A stretch of DNA of 64,000 nt from the NCBI RefSeq assembly GCF_000472545.1, contig NZ_AWZV01000031.1, positions 276 through 64,275 of the forward strand, in the 5' to 3' direction. The translations under genes were made by a program, and so were the position numbers. This document shows, in pieces, positions 35,067 through 43,463 of this stretch (the first letter of the stretch is position 1; each line of letters starts with the position of its first letter). A model generated the notes under the pieces. That model had not been told where the DNA came from. It saw only the letters and a program-made list of their open reading frames with translations, and did no database searches. The DNA is from Burkholderia sp. WSM2232 (lineage in GTDB: Bacteria > Pseudomonadota > Gammaproteobacteria > Burkholderiales > Burkholderiaceae).

Positions 35067-36464
35067 TCACACCGCCGCTTCGCCAAGCGCTTTCGCGAGC
35101 CGGTTGTGGCGCTCGATGACCGGCCCGAGCTCCAGCGTCGTCAACTCTCCGTCCCTCACCACCACCTTCCCGCCGATCACGCTATGGCTCACCTGCGACG
35201 GCGCGCAAAACACCAGCGCGGCAACCGGGTCGTGCAATGCGCCGGCAAAGAGCGGCTGACGCAGATCGAACGACACGAAGTCCGCCGCCATTCCGGGCGC
35301 GAGCGCGCCGATATCGTCGCGGTTGAGCACCCGCGCACCGCCCAGCGTGGCGATTTCGAGCGCGTCGCGCGCGGTCATTGCATCCGGTCCAAAACCGACT
35401 CGCTGCAACAGCAACGCCTGGCGCGCTTCGGCAACCATCTGTGCGCCGTCGTTCGACGCCGAGCCGTCCACGCCGAGACCCACGGGCACGCCCGCGAGCC
35501 GCATCCGCTTGACTGGCGCGATGCCCGACGCGAGCCGCATGTTCGAGCACGGACAATGGGCGACGCCCGTGCCGGTGCGCGCGAACAGCTCGATGCCGGC
35601 GTCGTCGAGTTGCACGCAGTGTGCGTGCCACACGTCGCGACCCACCCAGCCGAGGTCTTGCGCGTATTGCGCGGGCGTCATGCCGAACTTTTCGCGGCTG
35701 TACGCCACGTCGTTGGCGTTCTCGGCGAGATGCGTATGCAGCGACACGCCGTACTGCCGCGCGAGCGACGCCGATTCGCGCATCAAGTCGCGGCTCACCG
35801 AAAACGGCGAGCACGGCGCGACGACCACGCGCAGCATCGCGTAACGGCCTTCGTCGTGATACGTCTCGATGAGGCGCTGCGTGTCTTTCAGAATGTCGGC
35901 CTCGCGCTCCACCACTGAATCGGGCGGCAGGCCGCCGTCTTTGCGCCCCACGCTCATGCTGCCGCGCGCCGCGTGAAAGCGCATGCCGATGCGTCGTGCG
36001 GCGGCAATACTGTCGTCGAGCCGGCTGCCGTTCGGATAGATATACAGATGATCGCTCGAGGTCGTGCATCCGGAGAGCAGCAGCTCGGCCATCGCGGTGA
36101 GCGTCGACACTTCGATCATCTCCGGCGTGAGGTTCGCCCACACCTTGTAGAGACTCGTGAGCCAGCCGAACAGTTCGGCGTTCTGCGCGGCCGGCATCGC
36201 GCGCGTCAGGCTCTGGTACATGTGGTGATGCGTGTTCACGAGCCCCGGAATCACCAGGTGCCCGCGCATGTCGAGCACCTCGTCGGCGTCTGCGGGCAAC
36301 TGTGCCGTGGGTCCGGCCGCGACAATGCGGTTGTCCTCGATATACAGGCCGCCGTCGCGCAATTCGCGCCGTGCGTCGTCCATCGTGACGAGCATGTCTG
36401 CGTGTTTCACCAGCATGGTTCGGGCTGGCTTGCTGGTTCCTTGTCCTGCGTGTTCCATCGTCAT
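35067..36464 (-). CDS. 8-oxoguanine/guanine deaminase-type amidohydrolase
   Basis: A 465-aa zinc amidohydrolase of the ATZ/TRZ-SsnA group. Metal ligands: His79 and His81 (VNTHHHMYQ), the HTHLAEN histidine, and the Asp of GLGVDGSASND. Length and motifs fit 8-oxoguanine deaminases (8-oxoguanine to urate); guanine deaminase or an atrazine-type aminohydrolase are alternatives. Formation of urate would link it straight to the urate pathway downstream. Start ATG 36464 follows GCGGAGAAACGG; the next codon but one is also ATG. About 110 upstream codons of open frame are rejected. Divergent from uraH. Confidence 0.85.
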   Translation of the reverse strand: MTMEHAGQGTSKPARTMLVKHADMLVTMDDARRELRDGGLYIEDNRIVAAGPTAQLPADADEVLDMRGHLVIPGLVNTHHHMYQSLTRAMPAAQNAELFGWLTSLYKVWANLTPEMIEVSTLTAMAELLLSGCTTSSDHLYIYPNGSRLDDSIAAARRIGMRFHAARGSMSVGRKDGGLPPDSVVEREADILKDTQRLIETYHDEGRYAMLRVVVAPCSPFSVSRDLMRESASLARQYGVSLHTHLAENANDVAYSREKFGMTPAQYAQDLGWVGRDVWHAHCVQLDDAGIELFARTGTGVAHCPCSNMRLASGIAPVKRMRLAGVPVGLGVDGSASNDGAQMVAEARQALLLQRVGFGPDAMTARDALEIATLGGARVLNRDDIGALAPGMAADFVSFDLRQPLFAGALHDPVAALVFCAPSQVSHSVIGGKVVVRDGELTTLELGPVIERHNRLAKALGEAAV

Positions 36465-37010
36465 CCGTTTCTCCGCGTGATTGCTTCCGTGCAAAGTCGT
36501 TCGAACGCGATGTGACGGCACACGAACCGGCGCCGCCGCGTCCCGTCGAACGCCGTTGGCCCGGTTACCCAGCGTCATGCGCCGTCTTCGGGACGTGTGC
36601 CGCGTCAAGCCCGCGCTCTTCGCCGGGGCGTCGTATTGCTGCGGTGCACAGGCGTAACCTTCGGCGGCCAAAATAAGGCTGACAACTCGCGGCGTTGCGA
36701 TAACCAACTTAAGGCTGCCGATATAGTGGGGCATTTTTGACGCCGGTACGATCCAGTGGGGATCGAATATGCGCAAAGCGTGGCCACGCGTCACTCGCTG
36801 CGGCTAGCGGTGCACGGTCCTTCATGCGCCAGCTATTATCTTTCTTATCGCGCGCGCGTTCGGCAGAACAAGTTTTTACAATGGCTCCCACGGCGCTCGC
36901 TTCAATTCGCCGACGGGTATGTAGCCACTGACGTGGAGCCTCGATCCGCCGCAAACGTATCTGGATCGGGCTGCCGCCGAAACCTCGCAAACACACAAGG
37001 AAAATTGCGA
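36465..37010. other. Divergent promoter region between the deaminase and uraH
   Basis: 546 bases without a credible gene. AT-rich patches at about 36655-36740 and 36830-36880 (GATATAGTGG, TTATCTTTCTTATCG) are candidates for promoter elements of the divergent genes. No perfect palindrome or LysR-type box stood out. Confidence 0.5.
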
Positions 37011-37364
37011 ATGGGAAAGCTCACTACCCATGTGCTCGATACCGCGAACGGCCGTCCCGGCGCGGGCATCAAGGTCGAACTCTTCGCGCTCTCGGGCGAC
37101 ACGCGCCGCGCGCTGAAAACCACCCTCACCAATGACGACGGCCGCTGCGACGAACCGCTGTTGCAAGGCGACGCGTTCGTCGCCGGCGAATACGAACTGG
37201 TGTTCGGCGCGGGCGACTACTTTGCATCCATCGGCACGCAGGTGCCCGAGCCGCGCTTCGTGGATCGCGTCGTATTGCGCTTCGGCATCGCCGACGCGGC
37301 AGCGCACTATCACGTGCCGTTGCTGGTGTCACCGTGGTCGTACAGCACGTATCGCGGCAGTTGA
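37011..37364 (+). CDS. uraH: 5-hydroxyisourate hydrolase (transthyretin-like)
   Basis: A 117-aa enzyme hydrolysing 5-hydroxyisourate to OHCU, the step after urate oxidation. It has the N-terminal LTTHVLDTANGRPGAGI (catalytic His7) and the diagnostic C-terminal tetrapeptide YRGS. Start ATG 37011 with AAGGAAAATTGCG upstream; a longer frame from 36756 is not family-like. The urate oxidase puuD follows 243 bp downstream on the same strand. Confidence 0.95.
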   Translation: MGKLTTHVLDTANGRPGAGIKVELFALSGDTRRALKTTLTNDDGRCDEPLLQGDAFVAGEYELVFGAGDYFASIGTQVPEPRFVDRVVLRFGIADAAAHYHVPLLVSPWSYSTYRGS

Positions 37365-37607
37365 GGTGCGGCTGCGGTGCGGCTGCGGTGCGGCTGATCG
37401 GCGGCCGGTATGCAACCACGGCGCCCGCACGCTCAACGCTGGAACCCAACAAAAACGTAACCCCACGACGTCGTGCGAACTGAGCGCACCGCGTCTTTCA
37501 TCCCGCAGTCCGCGGGGCGGCGTCCTCTTCGCCAGCATCCGTCAAGCGGATACGCGACACACAGAACGCCGCCCGCGCGAGCAACGAATCAGAAGTGGAG
37601 GAGTTTC

Positions 37608-38801
37608 ATGGAAGGCTTTATCACCGACTGGCTGAATCTCGCGATTCGCTGGTTTCACGTCGTCGCCGCCATTGCGTGGATCGGCGAGTCGTTCTATTTC
37701 GTCGCGCTCGACAACAGCCTGAAACCGCCGCAGGACCCAAACCAGCGCAAGCGCGGCGTGTTCGGCGAACTCTGGCATGTGCACGGCGGCGGCTTCTACA
37801 ACATGCAGAAGTACACCGTTGCGCCGCCCGAAATGCCGGACGACCTCCACTGGTCCAAGTGGCCGTCGTACACCACGTGGCTCTCGGGCTTCGGCCTCTT
37901 CACGGTGCTGTATCTGTTTTCGCCGTCCACCTATCTCATCGACAGGAATGTGCTCGACATGGGCCCGGTGGTGGCTGTCGCCTCGGCGCTCGGCTTTCTC
38001 GCGGCGGGCTGGATCGTGTACGACTCGCTGTGCCGCATGCTCGGCAACAAGGACAAGGTGCTCGGCATTTGCGTGGGCGTGTATGTGCTGATTGCGGCTT
38101 GGCTCGCGTGTCATATCTTTGCGGGGCGCGCGGCTTATCTGATGATGGGCGCGATGCTCGCGACCATCATGTCGGCCAACGTGTTCTTCGTGATCATTCC
38201 GGGCCAGCGCAAGATGGTCGACGCGATGCTCAAGGGCGACACGCCGAATCCCATTTACGGCAAGCGCGGCAAGCAGCGTTCCGTGCACAACACGTATTTC
38301 ACGTTGCCGGTGGTGTTCGCGATGCTCTCCAACCACTACGCGATGACGTACACGCACCCGTACAACTGGGCCGTGCTCGTCGTGATCATGCTGGCCGGCG
38401 CGCTGATCCGTCAGTTCTTCGTGATGCGTCATCGCGGCCAGGTGCTGTGGTATCTGCCGCTCGCCGGCATCGCGCTGATGTTCGGCGCCCTCTTCTGGAC
38501 GATGCCAAGGCCCATAGTTCCGCAGGCACAAGCCGCGAATGCGCCCACGGTGAAATTGGCCGACATCGCGCCGGTGCTCCAACAGCGCTGCGCGGCATGC
38601 CACTCCGCGCATCCGACGATGATGGGCAGCGCGCCCGCCGGCGTGATGCTCGATACGCCGGATGAAATCTCGCAGAACGCACAGCGTATCTATCAGCAAG
38701 CGGTAACGCTCAAGGCCATGCCGCTTGGCAACGTCACCCACATGACCGACGACGAACGGATGAAGATTGCCGCATGGTTCGAGGGAGGAGCGGCGAAGTG
38801 A
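37608..38801 (+). CDS. puuD: Membrane urate oxidase PuuD with C-terminal cytochrome c
   Basis: A 397-aa inner-membrane enzyme that oxidises urate to 5-hydroxyisourate and passes electrons to the respiratory chain instead of making H2O2. Eight to nine helices (about 10-300) form the urate hydroxylase domain with GESFYFVALDNSL, GELWHVHGGGFY and HNTYFTLPVVFAMLSNHY. After a short linker (PQAQAANAPTVK) a cytochrome c domain holds CAACH (Cys328, Cys331, His332) with Met ligands likely around 360-380. GTGGAGGAGTTTC gives a strong ribosome site. It lies after uraH on the same strand. Confidence 0.93.
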   Translation: MEGFITDWLNLAIRWFHVVAAIAWIGESFYFVALDNSLKPPQDPNQRKRGVFGELWHVHGGGFYNMQKYTVAPPEMPDDLHWSKWPSYTTWLSGFGLFTVLYLFSPSTYLIDRNVLDMGPVVAVASALGFLAAGWIVYDSLCRMLGNKDKVLGICVGVYVLIAAWLACHIFAGRAAYLMMGAMLATIMSANVFFVIIPGQRKMVDAMLKGDTPNPIYGKRGKQRSVHNTYFTLPVVFAMLSNHYAMTYTHPYNWAVLVVIMLAGALIRQFFVMRHRGQVLWYLPLAGIALMFGALFWTMPRPIVPQAQAANAPTVKLADIAPVLQQRCAACHSAHPTMMGSAPAGVMLDTPDEISQNAQRIYQQAVTLKAMPLGNVTHMTDDERMKIAAWFEGGAAK

Positions 38802-38884
38802 TAGAGGCGTGGCCGGGCGGTTGTTGAATTCTCGGGCCGCATAGATATGACGAAGCGGGCTTTTCGCGGAGGCGGAAGGCTCGT

Positions 38885-38955
38885 TTTTTTGTTGAGCCGT
38901 TTTTTGTTGAGTCGTTTTTTGTTGGCTGGCTTTTTTGTGGGTTGTTTTTCCGTCG
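38885..38955. repeat. T-rich 15-bp tandem repeat
   Basis: Four to five imperfect copies of TTTTTTGTTGAGYCG. On the plus strand the array gives runs of six to seven T, and it lies about 85 bp after the puuD stop, so it may also help transcription termination. Confidence 0.8.
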
Positions 38956-39005
38956 CGGTGTCTTTCGCCGCTTCGCGCTTGATGTCCGCATGGAGCCGCC
39001 GCATG

Positions 39006-39044
39006 TTCATCGGCGCATTTCATCGGCGCATTTCATCGGCGCAT
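39006..39044. repeat. Three exact copies of a 13-bp unit
   Basis: TTCATCGGCGCAT at 39006, 39019 and 39032, with a partial fourth copy (TACATCG). It is in the same puuD/allA spacer. Confidence 0.9.
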
Positions 39045-39223
39045 TACATCGAGTTAGCGTGACAGCACACATGCCCCCACTACCTCAGCGGCTGGAAGTT
39101 AGCTGTGCGCGCACTGCAGGCAACGCGGCAAACGCGGCGCTCACGTCATTCGCCGCATCGGCAAATCTACGCGCGAGTGACAGCGCGCCCATCGCCTTGA
39201 ACCGAGGACGCACATCGTGACTG

Positions 39224-39266
39224 CGAAAAACAAAGAGCCCGCAGCATCACCGTGCTGCGGGCTCTT
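39224..39266 (-). terminator. Terminator of the allantoicase/allA operon
   Basis: Fourteen-base-pair perfect stem AAGAGCCCGCAGCA / TGCTGCGGGCTCTT with a six-base loop; on the minus strand it is followed by TGTTTTTCG. It lies 40 bp beyond the allA stop. Confidence 0.9.
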
Positions 39267-39306
39267 GGAAACGAACCTTGCTCGTAACTAACACCGAAAC
39301 AAAAAA

Positions 39307-39819
39307 TCAGACCGCCACTGCATTCAACGCATCTTCAGTCAGCCACAGTGGCTCGACAAGATCCTGCTCGTTGAGATTGAGCCCCTCGCCGCCGCGATCG
39401 ACGACGATGAAGTCGCTCACGTCACCCAGCGCGATCAGCGGATGGTGCCACACGCCCTTCGCATAATTGACGCCCTGCCAGCCGCTCGTCACGAATGCGC
39501 GGATCTTCGTTTCGTCGAGCTCGCCCGCGGGCGCCACTACCACCAGATACGGCTTGTCGTTCAGCGGCACGAACGCCTGGCTGCCAAGCGGATGACGCTC
39601 GAGCATCTTCACCTCGAACGGCAGCGTGCGCGGCTGCCCGCGAAACAGATTGACGAGCGTGCGACCATTTTCGTCGCTGACATCCACTCTCGCGAGATCG
39701 TGATAACGGATCGTGGTACCGAGGTTGATCGGAATCTGCTTCGCGCCCTCGAGCTCGATCACGTCGCCAAATGCGGCGAACGCTTCCTTGGTCAATGCTT
39801 CGATGGCGAGCGTCTTCAT
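39307..39819 (-). CDS. allA: Ureidoglycolate lyase
   Basis: A 170-aa enzyme splitting ureidoglycolate into glyoxylate and urea, the last step of the allantoicase route. Motifs GTTIRYHDLARVD, FRGQPRTLPFEVKMLERHPLGSQAF and GVWHHPLIALGDVSDFIVVDR match the AllA cupin-like family. The start ATG 39819 overlaps the allantoicase stop by four bases, so the two are co-translated. Confidence 0.93.
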   Translation of the reverse strand: MKTLAIEALTKEAFAAFGDVIELEGAKQIPINLGTTIRYHDLARVDVSDENGRTLVNLFRGQPRTLPFEVKMLERHPLGSQAFVPLNDKPYLVVVAPAGELDETKIRAFVTSGWQGVNYAKGVWHHPLIALGDVSDFIVVDRGGEGLNLNEQDLVEPLWLTEDALNAVAV

Positions 39820-40829
39820 GATGCAAGCGTGCCCCACAGACGCAGGCGCGAGACGCCGCCGTCCGGAATGATGTTAAAGCGCACGTGCGTGACCGGGCCG
39901 AGCGCGGCAATCTCGCTTTCGAAGTAATGCTGCTTGTCCATTTGCAGCTTCTGCTCGCCGAGCAGCACGGGCCAGAACATCGCTTGCGTGACCAGCGAAC
40001 TGTCGGTGCCGCCCGTCACATACGCGGCCTGAATAGAGCAGCGGTCCGGGTAGTTGCCTTTGAAGTGCGCGGTGTCCACTTCAATTTTTGTAATGACGCC
40101 CGGCTGCGCCAGCGCGACGATCGCCCAGTCGTTGCCAGGCTCGCGACGCCGCCGCGTTTCCCAACCGTCGCCCATATTCACGCCGCGGCCGGGCATCAAG
40201 ATCGTAGAGGCTGCGCCAAAGTGCTGATTGTTCGCTGCGACGAGGTAGGCGCCGTTTTCCATTGCGGCCAGATCGAACTGTTCGGTGCGGCTTGCGCCGG
40301 CCCAGTCGACTTGCGGCTGACCGTACACGCGCAGCCGCGCGATACCGCCGTCCGGATAGATGTTCACGCGCAGGTGCGTATAGGCGGTCGCGTCGCCCAC
40401 ATCCAGATAGTGGTGGCTGTTGCCCTGCAAAGTGGTCGAGGGCACGATCTCGGTCCATTGAGTCGAATGGTTCGGCACGCCGTCCACCACGCGCGCCGCT
40501 TCCACCGAAGCGGCCGGCGGGAAGTTGCCCGTAAAGTGGCTTGTGTCGAGGTCGAGCCCCTTGATCACGCCCGGCCGCGCGAGCTTGACGATGCACCAGT
40601 CGTAGCCGGTCACGCGCTTGCGGCGCGTTTCCCAGCCGTCCATCCACTTGCCGTGCTCGTCGTACTTGCCGGGAATGAAGACGGCCGGCTCCGGGTTCAG
40701 CATGCGCTCCTTCGGGGCGAAGAATTCGTCGCTGGCCTCGAGCGCCTGCGCGCCCAGGCGCGGATCCGCCAGATTCACGTAGCGACGCGTGAATTCGGGA
40801 GCGTTGGGGTCGAGAATCGGCAGTGCCAT
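39816..40829 (-). CDS. alc: Allantoicase
   Basis: A 337-aa enzyme hydrolysing allantoate to ureidoglycolate and urea. It contains the two tandem allantoicase repeats of about 160 residues, visible by the paired motifs GKWMDGWETRRKR / GVNMGDGWETRRRRE and DLDTSHFTGNFPP / EVDTAHFKGNYPD. First gene of the alc-allA pair. Presence of allantoicase, not allantoate amidohydrolase, means nitrogen is released as urea. Confidence 0.95.
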   Translation of the reverse strand: MALPILDPNAPEFTRRYVNLADPRLGAQALEASDEFFAPKERMLNPEPAVFIPGKYDEHGKWMDGWETRRKRVTGYDWCIVKLARPGVIKGLDLDTSHFTGNFPPAASVEAARVVDGVPNHSTQWTEIVPSTTLQGNSHHYLDVGDATAYTHLRVNIYPDGGIARLRVYGQPQVDWAGASRTEQFDLAAMENGAYLVAANNQHFGAASTILMPGRGVNMGDGWETRRRREPGNDWAIVALAQPGVITKIEVDTAHFKGNYPDRCSIQAAYVTGGTDSSLVTQAMFWPVLLGEQKLQMDKQHYFESEIAALGPVTHVRFNIIPDGGVSRLRLWGTLAS

Positions 40830-40914
40830 CTTTGTCTTCCTTGATGTTGGTGTGTGCTAAAAACGTTCCTGCGAAGAGCCGCTGAGTCAGAGAGCAGCAG
40901 CGCTCATGCGTTCG

Positions 40915-41436
40915 TCACGCGCTGATCAGGTCTTCAAGCCGGAAACGCGCGATACGATAGATCTGGTCGAGGCTCGCGCGCAGTTCGTCCGCGCGGCCGT
41001 TGTTCACGCGCGCCTCGAAGTTCGCGATGATGCCGTGGCGGTCGTAGCCGCGCACCGCGAGAATGAACGGAAAACCAAATTTCTCCCGATAGGCGGCGTT
41101 CAGTGCCAGCAGCTTGTCGAACTCCTCCTGCGTGCATTGCGAAAGGCCCGCGCCGCTTTGCTCACGCGTGGATTCCGCGGTGAGTTCGCCGCGCACCGCC
41201 GCCTTGCCGGCGAGCTCCGGGTGCGCGTTGATCAACGCGAGCTGCTTCTGTTCGCCCGCCGTCTCGACAATGTTGGACATCTTGCGATGCAATTCGTCGA
41301 CGCTTGCAAAAGGCCGCTCATGCGCGGCAAGTTCCGCGACCCACGGCGAATGCTCGAAAATGCCCGACAGCGCCGCCACGAAGGCGTCGGTCGAACTGCT
41401 GTTGAGTTGGTCCAGTGTGTAATGCATCGCCTTCAT
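40915..41436 (-). CDS. uraD: OHCU decarboxylase
   Basis: A 173-aa enzyme converting OHCU stereospecifically into S-allantoin. Family motifs: HERPFASVDELHRKM (catalytic His/Glu region, about 39-53), INAHPELAGKAA and the C-terminal FPFILAVRGYDRHGIIANFEARVNN. Start ATG 41436 overlaps the puuE stop by four bases. Operon puuE-uraD. Confidence 0.94.
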   Translation of the reverse strand: MKAMHYTLDQLNSSSTDAFVAALSGIFEHSPWVAELAAHERPFASVDELHRKMSNIVETAGEQKQLALINAHPELAGKAAVRGELTAESTREQSGAGLSQCTQEEFDKLLALNAAYREKFGFPFILAVRGYDRHGIIANFEARVNNGRADELRASLDQIYRIARFRLEDLISA

Positions 41437-42383
41437 GCCGCCGCCCCGCGGTTGTTGTGCTGATACGGATGATGTTCGCGCCAGTGCCGCGCAATGTCGA
41501 CGCGCCGCGTGACCCATACGCGGTCATGCTGTTCGATGTGGTCGAGAAAACGTTGCAGCGCGCGAAAGCGCCCCGGGCGTCCGAGCAGCCGGCAGTGCAT
41601 GCCGACCGACAGCATCTTCGGCGCTTCGTCGCCTTCTTCGTACAGCACGTCGAACGCGTCGCGCAGATACGTGAAGAAATGGTCCGCTGTGTTGAAGCCC
41701 TGCGGGCTCGCAAAGCGCATGTCGTTGGTGTCGAGCGTATACGGCACGATCAGTTGCGGCACCGTGGAACCGCCTGTGACCTCGACGTCCATCCAGAACG
41801 GCAGGTCGTCGCCGTAGTAGTCGGAGTCGTACAGAAAACCGCCATATTCGGCGACGAGCCGGTGCGTGTTCGGACTGTCGCGCCCGGTGTACCAGCCAAG
41901 CGGCCGCTCGCCCGTCACACGTTCTATAGCCTGCATGCCGAGCCGCATATGCTCGGCTTCCTGTTCCGGCGAGACGCTCTGATAGTGAATCCAGCGATAG
42001 CCGTGACATGCAATCTCATGACCGAGCTCGACGAACGCCCGCGCGAGCTCCGGGTGCCGTTCGATCGCCATGCCCACGCCGAACACGGTGAGCGGCAGGC
42101 CGCGCTTTTCGAATTCGCGCAGAATGCGCCACACGCCCGCGCGCGAGCCGTACTCGTAGATCGACTCCATGCTCATGTGACGCGCCGGGTACGCGGCCGC
42201 GCCGACAATTTCTGACAGAAACTGTTCGGAGCCGGGATCGCCGTGCAGCACGCAATTTTCACCGCCCTCCTCGTAGTTGAGGACGAATTGCACGGCGATA
42301 CGCGCTCGCCCTGGCCAGTTCGCCTGCACCGGGTGGCGGCCGTAGCCGATCAGATCGCGTGGATAGTTGGAGTCGAGTGGCAT
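41433..42383 (-). CDS. puuE: Allantoinase PuuE (polysaccharide-deacetylase type)
   Basis: A 316-aa enzyme opening S-allantoin to allantoate, of the metal-independent NodB-fold class rather than the zinc amidohydrolase type. Hallmarks: YPRDLIGYGRHPVQANWPGRARIAVQFVLNYEEGGE, HEIACHGYRWIHYQ and GWYTGRDSPNTHRL. Start at MPLDSNYPRD (42383); 32 upstream codons are not family-like. Overlaps uraD. Confidence 0.94.
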   Translation of the reverse strand: MPLDSNYPRDLIGYGRHPVQANWPGRARIAVQFVLNYEEGGENCVLHGDPGSEQFLSEIVGAAAYPARHMSMESIYEYGSRAGVWRILREFEKRGLPLTVFGVGMAIERHPELARAFVELGHEIACHGYRWIHYQSVSPEQEAEHMRLGMQAIERVTGERPLGWYTGRDSPNTHRLVAEYGGFLYDSDYYGDDLPFWMDVEVTGGSTVPQLIVPYTLDTNDMRFASPQGFNTADHFFTYLRDAFDVLYEEGDEAPKMLSVGMHCRLLGRPGRFRALQRFLDHIEQHDRVWVTRRVDIARHWREHHPYQHNNRGAAA

Positions 42384-42576
42384 GATTTGACGAATGCGTG
42401 GTGGCAATACGTGTGTGCTCGCGCGACGCGGCGCAAGATGCGCCAAAGGCACCGCTGAAGCGCTCGCGGCAGTCTGCATGAGCGCCGCTCAAAGCGCGTC
42501 CGGCAGCCCGCGCCGAGTTGAACCAGTGTAGCGAAAACACCCGGATGCGCCCATACACCCGGGCAGATAGTGCGTG

Positions 42577-43404
42577 TCAGACTGAATGTATGTGCGGCTG
42601 CTCTTCGCTGGTGTTTACCCGCAGCGAGCCCGCATGGATCGCGCGCGGCGGCAGCGGGTTCGGGTCCACTGCCGACGGACTGAACGATTCCAGCGAGCCG
42701 TCGTAACGCTTGGGCAGCGGCCGCGCGTAGTCGCCGCGCTTGGCTGTGGAAAGACGCAGTGTGACGAGCGCCTCCGTCCATTTCACGGCGGCCGTCACGC
42801 CCTCGATCACAGGAGCGCCCAACGCGTCCTCGATCTCTGCGCAAAGCTCCGCCATGCCCGCACAGCCCAGCACGATCGCGTCCGAGCCGTCCTCGGCCAG
42901 CGCGCGCCGACATTCGTCCAGAATGATGCGGCGCGCAGCCGACCCCGGCTTGTCCAGATCGAGCACCGCGACGTCGGTCGCGCGCACGTTGCGGCAAAAG
43001 CGCCGCATTCCATAGCGCTCGGCGAGATGCCATGCCATGCCGCAGGTACGCGCCAGTGTCGTCACCACCGAAAAACCCGGCGCCAGCACGCTCGCCGCGT
43101 GCATGGCCGCCTCCGCGATGCCGACCACCGGCCCGCGCGCGAGCTCACGCGCCGCGTAAAGACCAGGGTCGCCGAAGCACGCGATCACATAGCCGTCGCA
43201 ACCCTCGCGCTCGCCTGACATGACTTCGGCGAGAAGGCCGGGCGTCGCGAGCGCTTCGTCGTAATAGCCTTCGATGGAGGGCGGGCCCATCGTCGGACTC
43301 ACTGCGATAATCTCCGTGCCCGGCGCGGCGACTTCGCGTGCGCAGCGGCCCATTGCATCGGTCATGCGCTGGGTCGTGTTCGGGTTGATCAGTTTGATGC
43401 GCAT
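42577..43404 (-). CDS. Allantoin/hydantoin racemase (Asp/Glu racemase superfamily)
   Basis: A 275-aa cofactor-independent racemase. The two catalytic cysteines are Cys76 (VIACFGDPG) and Cys181 (VLGCAGM); the N-terminus IKLINPNTT is typical of hydantoin racemases. AAAAAGGAGACGAC precedes ATG 43404. In this context allantoin is the likely substrate, converting the R form (from spontaneous chemistry or the environment) to the S form used by PuuE. It lies between the NCS1 permease and puuE on the same strand. Confidence 0.87.
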   Translation of the reverse strand: MRIKLINPNTTQRMTDAMGRCAREVAAPGTEIIAVSPTMGPPSIEGYYDEALATPGLLAEVMSGEREGCDGYVIACFGDPGLYAARELARGPVVGIAEAAMHAASVLAPGFSVVTTLARTCGMAWHLAERYGMRRFCRNVRATDVAVLDLDKPGSAARRIILDECRRALAEDGSDAIVLGCAGMAELCAEIEDALGAPVIEGVTAAVKWTEALVTLRLSTAKRGDYARPLPKRYDGSLESFSPSAVDPNPLPPRAIHAGSLRVNTSEEQPHIHSV

Positions 43405-43463
43405 GTCGTCTCCTTTTTCTACACCGGCAGTGCACCGGCACTGCCGCTTCCATCCAGCGACGC

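Larger units (their letters stand above)
38802..39232. other. Spacer after puuD with two tandem arrays
   Basis: 430 bases between convergent genes. It holds a T-rich 15-bp repeat (38885-38955) and a 13-bp triplicate (39006-39044). A 71-codon plus frame and a 105-codon Lys-rich minus frame cross it, but both follow from the repeats and I do not call them. Confidence 0.5.

Noticed and set aside
37542..39023. 493-codon minus-strand frame opposite puuD
   Set aside because: Antisense shadow continuing into the Lys-rich repeat; PuuD on the other strand is unambiguous.
38847..39062. 71-codon plus frame with a hydrophobic repeat (FLLSRFLLSRFLLAGF)
   Set aside because: Hydrophobicity comes from the T-rich repeat; no Shine-Dalgarno site.
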